From assembly GCA_021789215.1 (NCBI GenBank), contig JAJYJS010000010.1:1-64000 (forward strand): a stretch of DNA of 64,000 nucleotides, given 5' to 3'. A model generated the notes under the pieces. The model saw nothing but the letters and a program-made list of their open reading frames with translations, had not been told where the DNA came from and made no database searches. Source of the stretch: Nitrospirota bacterium (GTDB lineage: Bacteria; Nitrospirota; Thermodesulfovibrionia; Thermodesulfovibrionales; JdFR-88). Of this stretch, positions 16,067 to 23,484 are shown one piece after another. Each line of letters starts with the position of its first letter. Position 1 is the first letter of the stretch. The translations under genes were made by a program, and so were the position numbers.

Positions 16067-17062
16067 CTACTCCTTTTCCACCGGGATTCCGGCCGTTTTC
16101 ATTTTCTCCCTGAAGTCGTTTTCGTATTCCTCATATGTGTGGACCTTCACGGGATAGTTCCAGGGATTTACGTGCCTTACCATGCGGCTGTTGTTGGCCA
16201 GGTTCCTCGTGGGGCTCAGGAAAACCCCGCCCATGTGCACAAGCTTGCTGAACGGGAAATACGCAAACAGCGCGCTTATAAGGAAAAGGTGCACATAGAA
16301 TATCGTCCCCGGTCCGTCCTTGGGTATCGCCGGGCTGAAGCTCACAAGGCTCATGGTAAGCTCTTTCACGCCCACAACGTCCGTCTTGATGAAATACCTC
16401 ATGAGCACCCCGCTTACGCCGATGCCCAGTATCAGAAAGAGCGGGAAGTAATCGGCTGCAAGGGAGATATACTTGACCTGCGGGATGGTGAACCTCCTTA
16501 TGAGGAGGAACGTCACGGCCGCAAGGAATATCACGTCCGTTATGTAGAGCAGCGGGAGGCCTATCTGCAGGAAGCTGTCCAGGTGCTCAAGCATCTGCAC
16601 GGGGATGGGCACGTTCTGCGTGAAGAACCTCAGGTGCCTTATCAGTATGAGCAGGAACGTCCAGTGGAAGGAAAGCCCCGCAAGCCAGAGCCACTTGTCG
16701 GAGCCGTACGAAAGCTGCGGCCCCTCCCTCAGCTCCGTCTTCAGGTTCCTGAACAGGGAGCGGAAGAGAAACACTTCCAGCAGCATCCTTGTGATGACGC
16801 CGGCCGATGTGGTCGGGTTCTCTATCCTGCTCTGCTTTATCCACGGAAGGGTCTTCTGCTGGCCGCAGGTCGTGGGGATGCGGAACGGCACGGGAACGCG
16901 CCCCCAGCTCACCACCTTGTAAATGACCCCGGCCAGGAAAATAGCTGCGGCCGCATAGGGTATCACAACCCCGAAGAGGAACTGCAGGTTGGCCGCCTCT
17001 ACCCCCACGATGGCAAGCAGAACGAGAACTATGACTGTTATGAAAGGTAATAAAGCTCTCAT
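16067..17062 (-). CDS. dsrM: DsrM, NarI/HdrE-like membrane cytochrome b subunit
   Basis: Five to six hydrophobic helices carry histidines placed to bind b-type heme, for example in LSFHWTFLLILIRHLRFF and FYVHLFLISALF. It pairs with DsrK and links it to the quinone pool. 331 residues is normal for DsrM. It starts the dsrMKJOP series and is preceded by the RsbRD-domain gene, 24 bases upstream. Confidence 0.94.
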   Translation of the reverse strand: MRALLPFITVIVLVLLAIVGVEAANLQFLFGVVIPYAAAAIFLAGVIYKVVSWGRVPVPFRIPTTCGQQKTLPWIKQSRIENPTTSAGVITRMLLEVFLFRSLFRNLKTELREGPQLSYGSDKWLWLAGLSFHWTFLLILIRHLRFFTQNVPIPVQMLEHLDSFLQIGLPLLYITDVIFLAAVTFLLIRRFTIPQVKYISLAADYFPLFLILGIGVSGVLMRYFIKTDVVGVKELTMSLVSFSPAIPKDGPGTIFYVHLFLISALFAYFPFSKLVHMGGVFLSPTRNLANNSRMVRHVNPWNYPVKVHTYEEYENDFREKMKTAGIPVEKE

Positions 17063-17086
17063 CTGGTTACCTCTTTCCTTTAGTGG

Positions 17087-17653
17087 TTATTCTCCTCGAT
17101 CGAGGTCTTTCTTCTCCTCATCGACCTCGCAAATCAGGTTCGCCTGCTGCAAAAGCCTGAAAGTCCTTTTTTCGATCTCCTCCGCCCTCAGGGCATAAAT
17201 CTTCTCGCGGCACTGCATGTAGATGTCAAAGGCCGCGAGGGCAAGCCCGTCCACCATGGAATCGAATTTCTCCAGCCCGGCGCGGATGTCCCCGGACTCC
17301 CGCACAGAAGACTCCAGCGCGCTCCTGACGGCTTTTTTCAGGGCAAACACGAACCCTACCGCACGGGAGGCGGTGAAGTCCTGGACCGCCCTCACCCTTA
17401 TGATGTTGTCCAGAAACGGGGCAATCTCTTCGGCGCCGGTCCCGCGCCCGGACGCATAGCCTTCGAGGAGCTTGTCAAAAATCTCCCCGGTGCCATGCAG
17501 GATGGCATGTCCGACGGGGTTATGGAAACGGTTCTTCTGTTTCTTAAGAAATAGGGATGTGTCCGCTGGATAGGTGTCGATTATCTCATCGAACCAGATA
17601 TTCAAGATATCCGGTTTCTTTTCCGACAGGAGATCCTTTAAGCTCACGTTCAA
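17087..17653 (-). CDS. RsbRD N-terminal-domain protein associated with dsr genes
   Basis: A 188-residue soluble helical protein. It matches the RsbRD_N (RsbT co-antagonist N-terminal, globin-like) family in LIWFDEII-type helix 1, the FHNPVGHAI segment and a C-terminal charged helix ending in acidic residues. Members are frequently encoded directly upstream of dsrM in sulfate reducers, as here. The domain is used as a sensor in stressosome proteins, but no STAS domain is attached in this one. A sensing or assembly role for the Dsr complex is plausible but unproven. Confidence 0.75.
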   Translation of the reverse strand: MNVSLKDLLSEKKPDILNIWFDEIIDTYPADTSLFLKKQKNRFHNPVGHAILHGTGEIFDKLLEGYASGRGTGAEEIAPFLDNIIRVRAVQDFTASRAVGFVFALKKAVRSALESSVRESGDIRAGLEKFDSMVDGLALAAFDIYMQCREKIYALRAEEIEKRTFRLLQQANLICEVDEEKKDLDRGE

Positions 17654-17686
17654 CTCTTACTCTCAAAAAGTCCTTCACTTATTATA

Positions 17687-17726
17687 AGACAAAACACGGG
17701 CAACGGGTTATGCCCGTTGCCCGTGT
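17687..17726 (-). terminator. Strong hairpin terminator between dsrC and the RsbRD-dsrM operon
   Basis: ACACGGGCAACGGG (17694-17707) and CCCGTTGCCCGTGT (17713-17726) form a perfect 14-bp stem with a 5-base loop. A short U-rich tail TTTTGTC follows on the minus strand. It should let dsrC be expressed as a separate abundant transcript with partial read-through into dsrM. Confidence 0.85.
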
Positions 17727-17744
17727 CCGCCTTTTTGCCCTTCT

Positions 17745-18086
17745 TTATACGCACCCTGTAGGCTTCGGAAGACCGGCATAACGGCATGCCTGCTTCGCGG
17801 GACCGGCCGGGTAAAGCTCGTAAAGGTATTTGGTGTTGCCCTTCTCCGGGCCAAGCGACTTCGCGATCTCCTTGACCAGGATCTTGATCATGGGGGCAAT
17901 CTGGTATTTCTGGTAGTAGTCCCTCAGGAAATTGATGACCTCCCAGTGCGCCTCGGTGAGGGTCATCCCATCCTGCCCCGACATCCATGTGGCAAGTTCG
18001 GGTACCCAGTCAGCCAGGTTGATAAGATAACCGTCGTCATCCACCTCGATCTGCTTGCCTTGAAACTCAATATTCGGCATCTTCAC
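17745..18086 (-). CDS. dsrC: DsrC, sulfur-carrier protein with both redox cysteines
   Basis: The central soluble partner of dissimilatory sulfite reductase and DsrMKJOP. The 113-residue protein ends QACRYAGLPKPTGCV. Cys101 and Cys112 are ten residues apart, with Cys112 penultimate. This flexible arm defines true DsrC and separates it from TusE proteins with one cysteine. AGGAGG-like bases lie before the ATG, and a perfect TATAAT lies 33-38 bases upstream. It leads the dsr gene set but is insulated by a terminator. Confidence 0.97.
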   Translation of the reverse strand: MKMPNIEFQGKQIEVDDDGYLINLADWVPELATWMSGQDGMTLTEAHWEVINFLRDYYQKYQIAPMIKILVKEIAKSLGPEKGNTKYLYELYPAGPAKQACRYAGLPKPTGCV

Positions 18087-18118
18087 TCCTCCTTGTTATT
18101 TTTTAAAAACAAGCCTCT

Positions 18119-18124
18119 ATTATA
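18119..18124 (-). promoter_or_regulatory. Probable -10 element of the dsrC promoter
   Basis: TATAAT is perfect on the minus strand, 33 bases before the dsrC ATG. No good -35 was found at 16-18 bases, only AT-rich sequence, so an activator or an extended element may help. A TTGACC about 65 bases further upstream is too distant to pair with it. Confidence 0.4.
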
Positions 18125-18332
18125 CAGGAACAAGACCAGTTTTTAAAAAGGTCGTAAGGCTTTAAAATTAATATAGAGAAGCATACCTGGTCAAATAAAA
18201 AAAATTAATTCACCATTTAGTATTCCTTATGTATTGATTTGATGGCTGTAAATTGACTTTTCAGCCCCCGGATACGCCCTTCAGATGCCGGAGTTTGACT
18301 TTTTCACAAAAAAAGATATTAAAATAGGACTT

Positions 18333-18950
18333 ATGGAAATTAGCCCGTTGCAGATGATCCTTCAGGCCGGGGCGCTCGTAAAAACGATTCTCTCCATACT
18401 TTTCACTTTCTCGGTTGTGTCCTGGGCCATCATCTTCTACAAGTTCAGGTATCTTTCGAAGGCCGAAAAGCAGAACGGGATGTTTGTGAGGGCACTGAGT
18501 TCGGGGGACGCCAAGGGGATACTCCACCAGGCCAAACTGCTGGAGACGAGCCCCGCGGCAAACCTGTACAGGAGCGCCTATGCGGAGGCCGGCAACCCCG
18601 GCGCGCTGAAAAGGGTGCTCAAGAGCCAGGAAGTGATGGAGACCGGCAAGCTTGAGAGCCATCTCAATTTCCTGGCCACGACAGGCTCCACGACCCCGTT
18701 CATAGGCCTCTTCGGCACGGTATGGGGCATAATGAACTCCTTCAGCGGCATCGGCATGAGGGGCAGCGCCTCCCTGGCCGTGGTCGCACCGGGCATCGCG
18801 GAGGCCCTCATAGCTACGGCCTTCGGGCTTGCGGCCGCCATTCCCGCCGTCATAGCCTACAACTACTACCTTGGCAGGACGAGGCGGATAATCTCCGAGA
18901 TGGAAAGCATTTCTGAAGAGATAGAGGCCCTGCTGGAAGTGCGCCCGTGA
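18333..18950 (+). CDS. tolQ: TolQ, proton-channel subunit of the Tol-Pal system
   Basis: An inner-membrane MotA/TolQ/ExbB family protein that uses proton flow to energise TolA. Three membrane helices are visible: residues about 15-35, then FIGLFGTVWGIMNSF with the conserved threonine region, then GIAEALIATAFGLAAAIPAVIAYN. I placed the start at ATG 18333 with an AGGA just upstream; an in-frame ATG at 18285 lacks a signal. About 205 residues. It overlaps tolR by four bases. Confidence 0.93.
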   Translation: MEISPLQMILQAGALVKTILSILFTFSVVSWAIIFYKFRYLSKAEKQNGMFVRALSSGDAKGILHQAKLLETSPAANLYRSAYAEAGNPGALKRVLKSQEVMETGKLESHLNFLATTGSTTPFIGLFGTVWGIMNSFSGIGMRGSASLAVVAPGIAEALIATAFGLAAAIPAVIAYNYYLGRTRRIISEMESISEEIEALLEVRP

Positions 18951-19348
18951 AGAACGCCAGACCCGGGGGTACGCTCTCAGAGATAAACGTGACCCCGCTG
19001 GTTGACGTCATGCTCGTGCTGCTTGTCATCTTCATGGTGACCGCCCCGCTCATGCAGCAGGGGATGGACATAAACCTGCCGCAGGCACGGGGGAAGGCCC
19101 TTGCCGCCGAAGAAAGGGTCCAGGTCGAGATCAAAAAGGACGGCTCGCTTTATTTGAACGGCGCTTCCGTAAGCCTGGCACAGATGAAGGCCCGGCTCGA
19201 AATGATGAGCAAGAGCAACCCCAACGTGTTCCTCAGGGCCGACAGGGATGCGTCTTACGGGGATGTGGCCCGCGTGATGGGAGAAGTCAAGGAGGCGGGG
19301 ATCGAACGGCTTGGCATCGTGACCGAGCCAATCAGCGAAAAACGATAA
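18947..19348 (+). CDS. tolR: TolR/ExbD-family protein
   Basis: Partner of TolQ. It has a single membrane helix with INVTPLVDVMLVLLVIFMV, in which the aspartate is the known proton-carrying residue. A periplasmic domain follows, with VFLRADRDASYGDVARVMGEVKEAG, the ExbD/TolR signature. 133 residues. It starts within the tolQ stop and is followed 19 bases later by the TolA-like gene. Confidence 0.94.
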   Translation: MKNARPGGTLSEINVTPLVDVMLVLLVIFMVTAPLMQQGMDINLPQARGKALAAEERVQVEIKKDGSLYLNGASVSLAQMKARLEMMSKSNPNVFLRADRDASYGDVARVMGEVKEAGIERLGIVTEPISEKR

Positions 19349-19367
19349 AGGCGGGCCGTGAGAAAAA

Positions 19368-20108
19368 ATGACTTTTTTCCAGAAAACCATCCTGCTGTCC
19401 TTCGTTTTTCACCTGCTCGTCCTGGCCGCCTTCACCGTCACCTTCAGAAGGAATTTCGTGGTCCCAAGGGATGTCTTCCACGTGGACCTCGTCATGCCCG
19501 AAGAGAGCAATAACGGGAAAACGGCGCCGCAGGCCGCAGAGGCCCCAAGGCCGGAGAAAAAAGAAATACCTGTTCAAAAAGATGTGCGGAAAAAATCCGG
19601 AATGCCGCCCGTAAAGCCGGAGGCCAAGCCAAAAAGCGCCCCCGCGCAACAGGCCCTGAAGCCCTCGGGGACAAACACATCCTATGCCAGTCAGGACATA
19701 AGCGATGCCCTGGCCAGGCTCGCGGCCGTCGCAAGGATAAAAAAGAAAGTCAGGCTCAAGCAGACGGTCCTTGTAAGCACGAAAAGCGGCGGACAGGCCG
19801 CAAAAGCCATGAACTCCTCCAACAGCGCCGCGGCACAGGGCAATCCCGCGCTCAGCGCCGTTATAGGCATTCTCCAGGAGAAGGTAAGACAGGGCTGGTA
19901 CTTCCCCGATATAAAATCGCGGAACCTCGAAGCCGTCATATCCGTAACCATACTCAAGGACGGCACTGTGGTAATGGGGGATTTTGAAAAACACTCCGGA
20001 AACGCGCTCTTCGACCAGTCCGCCGTGAGGGCGCTTGAACGGGTGAGGAAGATACCCCCGCCGCCCTTTGAGATCGAATTCGGGCTAAGGTTCATCCCCG
20101 AGGGATGA
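19368..20108 (+). CDS. TolA/TonB-like energy transducer
   Basis: Spans the periplasm to transmit TolQR energy. A hydrophobic anchor occupies residues about 7-25. A proline/lysine/alanine-rich extended region covers roughly 50-110. A C-terminal TonB-type domain has VRQGWYFPD, AVISVTILKDGTVVMG and FDQSAVRALERVRKIPPPP. The C-domain is of the TonB_C type and the position between tolR and tolB makes it the functional TolA, although it is only 246 residues. Confidence 0.85.
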   Translation: MTFFQKTILLSFVFHLLVLAAFTVTFRRNFVVPRDVFHVDLVMPEESNNGKTAPQAAEAPRPEKKEIPVQKDVRKKSGMPPVKPEAKPKSAPAQQALKPSGTNTSYASQDISDALARLAAVARIKKKVRLKQTVLVSTKSGGQAAKAMNSSNSAAAQGNPALSAVIGILQEKVRQGWYFPDIKSRNLEAVISVTILKDGTVVMGDFEKHSGNALFDQSAVRALERVRKIPPPPFEIEFGLRFIPEG

Positions 20109-20140
20109 GAAAGGGCGGCAAATAAAGAACATCTGGAAAA

Positions 20141-21394
20141 ATGCGAAAAAAACACATAATTTCTTCAATATTGTTTTTTATTATCGTGCTCATGCCGGCC
20201 CTGGCCGCAGCCAAGATTTACATAGACATAACTTCTCCCGAGAGGCGGGTGCCGATAGCGATAAGCCCGCTTGCGGGTCTTTCCGGCGGCGAGATTTCGT
20301 CGGTTGTAAAGGACGACCTCGACGCAACCGGGCTGTTCGTCTTCCTGGACGAAAAGGGTTTTACCGAATCCCCCACCCAGCCCTTCAACAGGAACAACTG
20401 GCTCTCCACGTCAGTCGTATGCGTCCTTAAGGGCAAGGTGAATTTTAGTCCGGACGGCCAGCTTGAGGCCGTTGCAAGCCTGTACGACGTGCAGACCGGC
20501 GGCGCGCTTTTCACAAAGAGATACAATGCCCCGGTCGAGATGCTGAGGCCTCTTGCCCACGCGATAGCCAGCGACGTCTACACGGAGCTGACAGGCTCCA
20601 AAACAAGCCCTTTCAGGAGCAGGCTCTCGTTCATAGTGGAGCACAAGGGGATAAAGGACATGGAGATAGCGGACTGGGACGGCAAGCGCGCCCGCCCGCT
20701 TGGGTTCAAGGAAAGGATGCTGATGCCGCCCAGGTGGTCCAGGGACGGCGAAACCCTCTATTATTCGGCCTCCAGGGGGATGGGCTGGAAGATATACTCC
20801 ATCAGCCTCAAGAGTATGAAGGAAAAACTCGTCTTCGCCAAGCCGGGCACCGGCATCATGGGGGATGTGGACGCGGCGGGCGACATCGTCTTTTCGTCTT
20901 CATTCCAGGGCTCCCCCAACATCTACGTTTTGAAGCCGGGCGGAACGCTCCAGAGATTGACAAAATCCTACGGCATAGATGTTTCACCCGCTTACTCTCC
21001 GGACGGCAGGAGGATAGCTTATGTATCGGACAGGGAAGGCACTCCGCAGATTTACATCATGGATGCCGGCGGCTATAATAGTGCAAGAATTTCGTTCAGT
21101 GGAAACTATAACACTTCGCCTTCATGGTCCCCCGACGGGGAAAGGATTGTGTTTGCCGGAAGGTACCAGGGGTTGAACCAGATATTCACGGTCAAGGCGG
21201 ACGGTTCGGATCCGATGATGCTCACATCCGCCGGTGACAACGAAGACCCCTGCTTCTCTCCCGACGGCAGCATGATTGCGTTCACATCAAAAAGGGACGG
21301 CCGCAGGGCCGTCTATATCATGAGAGCAAACGGCGAGGGGCAGAAGAGAATAACCCCTCCAGGGGTAGTGGCGTACGGGCCTAAATGGCACTAA
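20141..21394 (+). CDS. tolB: TolB, periplasmic beta-propeller protein
   Basis: A signal peptide is clear (basic start, hydrophobic stretch, ALAAAK cleavage region near residue 24). The N-terminal domain is followed by a six-bladed propeller recognised by repeated YSPDGRRIAYVSDREG, WSPDGERIVFAGR and FSPDGSMIAFTSKRDG motifs. TolB binds Pal and links the inner and outer parts of the Tol system. 417 residues is standard. Confidence 0.94.
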   Translation: MRKKHIISSILFFIIVLMPALAAAKIYIDITSPERRVPIAISPLAGLSGGEISSVVKDDLDATGLFVFLDEKGFTESPTQPFNRNNWLSTSVVCVLKGKVNFSPDGQLEAVASLYDVQTGGALFTKRYNAPVEMLRPLAHAIASDVYTELTGSKTSPFRSRLSFIVEHKGIKDMEIADWDGKRARPLGFKERMLMPPRWSRDGETLYYSASRGMGWKIYSISLKSMKEKLVFAKPGTGIMGDVDAAGDIVFSSSFQGSPNIYVLKPGGTLQRLTKSYGIDVSPAYSPDGRRIAYVSDREGTPQIYIMDAGGYNSARISFSGNYNTSPSWSPDGERIVFAGRYQGLNQIFTVKADGSDPMMLTSAGDNEDPCFSPDGSMIAFTSKRDGRRAVYIMRANGEGQKRITPPGVVAYGPKWH

Positions 21395-21427
21395 ACATAA
21401 AAAATTTTGGAACTCAGGAGGTAGCAG

Positions 21428-22015
21428 ATGAAGACGTTCAAGGTAGTGGCTTTGTTGGCCGTGGCGGCTTTCGTTTTTGCAGGGTGCTCGCAGAAGAAGG
21501 TTACAACAGAGCCCTATGCCAAAGCACAGCAGCAGGTGAACTCCGAGAGCAAGGCGGCCCAGGAGTCCGGCAAGAACGCGCCCGGACAGAACGGCGTTAA
21601 TTCGGAGTCCCTGAAACAGGAAAACACCGCAAAAGCGGAAACCGTTCCCCAGAAGGCCGAGGAGACGGTAAAGGGCGGCGATTTCGCGGACATCCATTTT
21701 TCCTTCGACAAGTATGACCTTTCCGCCGATTCCAAGGCCGAACTGAAGGGCCTTGCGGACTGGCTCGATAAGAACAACGGCACGAAGCTCAAGATAGAGG
21801 GCAACTGCGATGAAAGGGGCACGGCCGAATACAACCTGGCGCTTGGCGACAAGAGGGCAAGGGCGGCGATGAACTACCTGGCGGCCCTCGGCGTTTCCGG
21901 GATGAGGATTGAGACCGTCAGCAACGGCAAGGAAAAGCCCCTCTGCGAGGACCACACCGAGGCGTGCTGGGCCAGGAACAGAAGAGACCACTTCGATTTC
22001 GTAAAAGCGGAATGA
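21428..22015 (+). CDS. pal: Pal, peptidoglycan-associated outer-membrane lipoprotein
   Basis: The signal sequence ends in a VFAGC lipobox with lipidated Cys20. An extended linker precedes the OmpA-like domain with IHFSFDKYDLSADSK and CDERGTAEYNLALGDKRA, the peptidoglycan-binding residues. 195 residues, normal. An AGGAGG site precedes the ATG. It overlaps the start of cpoB. Confidence 0.95.
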   Translation: MKTFKVVALLAVAAFVFAGCSQKKVTTEPYAKAQQQVNSESKAAQESGKNAPGQNGVNSESLKQENTAKAETVPQKAEETVKGGDFADIHFSFDKYDLSADSKAELKGLADWLDKNNGTKLKIEGNCDERGTAEYNLALGDKRARAAMNYLAALGVSGMRIETVSNGKEKPLCEDHTEACWARNRRDHFDFVKAE

Positions 22016-22863
22016 AGACCGGGAAACTCATAATACCGGCATTTTTTGCGATGGCGCTGTCGCTGTGGGGCTGCGCCGGCAACGACGCCGTCAAGCAGAA
22101 CATAAACGACCTTGCCAGCCAGACGTACTCGCTGAGGCAGGAGCTTGACTCGCTGAAAGCCGATGTCAACAAGACCAGGCAGGAGGAGCCGTCGAGGGCC
22201 GAGGCCCTTCAGGCCATCAAAGGCTCGCAGGCCGATATTATGGACCAGGTCTCCTCGCTTCAAAAAGACGTTCAATCGCTCAGGAGCAGCTTCGAGGAGG
22301 GGCAGCATACCACCGGGAAGCTGCTCTCCGAGCAGTCCCGGACGGCAACGGCCCTCAGCAACAGGATAGACGTCATCAGCCAGAAGATAGACGGCCAGGG
22401 CAAGCGGATAGACCTGCTTGAGACCTCCCTCAAACAGGTGCAGACACAGCAGCAGCAACAGTCCGTCACCCCGGAGCAGGAGTACGCCAAGGCCCAGGAC
22501 CTCTTCACGCAGGGCAAATATCCTGATGCCAGGGACGCCTTTACGGCTTTCATAAAGAAATACCCTGGCAACAAGCTTGCCGCCAATGCCCAGTTCTGGA
22601 TCGGAGAGACCTATTACAAGGACAAGGACTACGATTCCGCCATACTGGCATACGAGGAAGTCATGAAGAAGTACCCTGACAGCGAGAAGGCCCCGGCGGC
22701 GCTCCTCAAGCAGGGTCTGGCCTTTATGGAAACGGGCGACAACAAGGTGGCGGCTGCCGTGTTCAGCCAGCTCCTGGACAGGTATCCAAAGAGCGGCGAG
22801 GCGGCCACCGCGAAGGAAAAACTCTCGGAGCTGAAAAAGCCCGTGAAGAAAAGGAAGAAATGA
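22012..22863 (+). CDS. cpoB: CpoB/YbgF-like TPR protein of the Tol-Pal system
   Basis: The start was set at 22012, where ATG overlaps the pal stop. Upstream in-frame codons lie inside pal. A lipobox LWGCAG (Cys21) suggests a lipoprotein rather than the soluble periplasmic protein of E. coli. A coiled coil (about 30-155) precedes TPR units with AKAQDLFTQGKYPDARDAF, WIGETYYKDKDYDSAI and YPKSGEAATAKEKL. CpoB coordinates peptidoglycan synthesis with outer-membrane constriction in E. coli. Confidence 0.9.
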   Translation: MKTGKLIIPAFFAMALSLWGCAGNDAVKQNINDLASQTYSLRQELDSLKADVNKTRQEEPSRAEALQAIKGSQADIMDQVSSLQKDVQSLRSSFEEGQHTTGKLLSEQSRTATALSNRIDVISQKIDGQGKRIDLLETSLKQVQTQQQQQSVTPEQEYAKAQDLFTQGKYPDARDAFTAFIKKYPGNKLAANAQFWIGETYYKDKDYDSAILAYEEVMKKYPDSEKAPAALLKQGLAFMETGDNKVAAAVFSQLLDRYPKSGEAATAKEKLSELKKPVKKRKK

Positions 22864-23339
22864 CCCGTCTTACCCACATCGACAGCAAGGGCAGCGCCCG
22901 GATGGTGGACGTCAGCGAAAAACCGAAGACTGCGAGGCGGGCGGCCGCATGCGCCACCATCCGCTTGAACAGGGAGACAATAGAGCTGATAAGGAAGGGC
23001 AAGGTGCCCAAGGGCGATGTGGGGGCGGTGGCGCGCATCGCCGGCATCATGGCCGCCAAGAAGACGCCGGAACTCATCCCGCTTTGCCATCCCCTTTCGC
23101 TCACCTCAGTTCAGGTGGATGTCCGCCTGAACGAAAATGAGAATTCCATCGAGATAGAGGCCTCCGTCAGGACGACCGGCGAGACCGGCGTGGAGATGGA
23201 GGCCCTCACCTCCGCCTCAGTGGCCGCGCTTGCCGTCTACGACATGTGCAAGGCCGTCTGCAGGGAGGCCGTCATATCGGACATAATGCTCCTTGAGAAA
23301 AGCGGCGGCAAAAGCGGGACATTTAAAAGGAAAAGCTAG
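22860..23339 (+). CDS. moaC: MoaC, cyclic pyranopterin monophosphate synthase
   Basis: Second step of molybdenum cofactor biosynthesis, forming cPMP from the MoaA product. Conserved IPLCHPL and TGVEMEALTSASVAALAVYDMCKA contain the active-site histidine and the aspartate/lysine region. 159 residues is typical. It starts inside the cpoB stop (ATGA), so it is translated from the tol-pal transcript, an uncommon partner. Its own TAG stop (23337-23339) lies inside the palindromic repeat that begins at 23336. Confidence 0.95.
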   Translation: MTRLTHIDSKGSARMVDVSEKPKTARRAAACATIRLNRETIELIRKGKVPKGDVGAVARIAGIMAAKKTPELIPLCHPLSLTSVQVDVRLNENENSIEIEASVRTTGETGVEMEALTSASVAALAVYDMCKAVCREAVISDIMLLEKSGGKSGTFKRKS

Positions 23340-23484
23340 CAGGTTGCTGAAAAACTGTTTCGGCTGTCATTGCGAGCGGAGCGAAGCAATCACGTCTTTA
23401 GAAAAATCGATTACTTATGAGATTGCTTCGTCGCTTGCGCTCCTCGCAATGACCAAAATGAGGACTTTTTCAGCAACCTGCTAG
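23336..23484. repeat. MITE-like palindromic element, copy A
   Basis: 149 bp bounded by CTAGCAGGTTGCTGAAAAA and its exact reverse complement, giving 19-bp perfect terminal inverted repeats. Inside lie inverted arms GTCATTGCGAGC...GAAGCAATC and GATTGCTTCG...CTCGCAATGAC. The whole element could fold into one long hairpin. It is identical to copy B except for three bases in the last 11. Confidence 0.85.
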
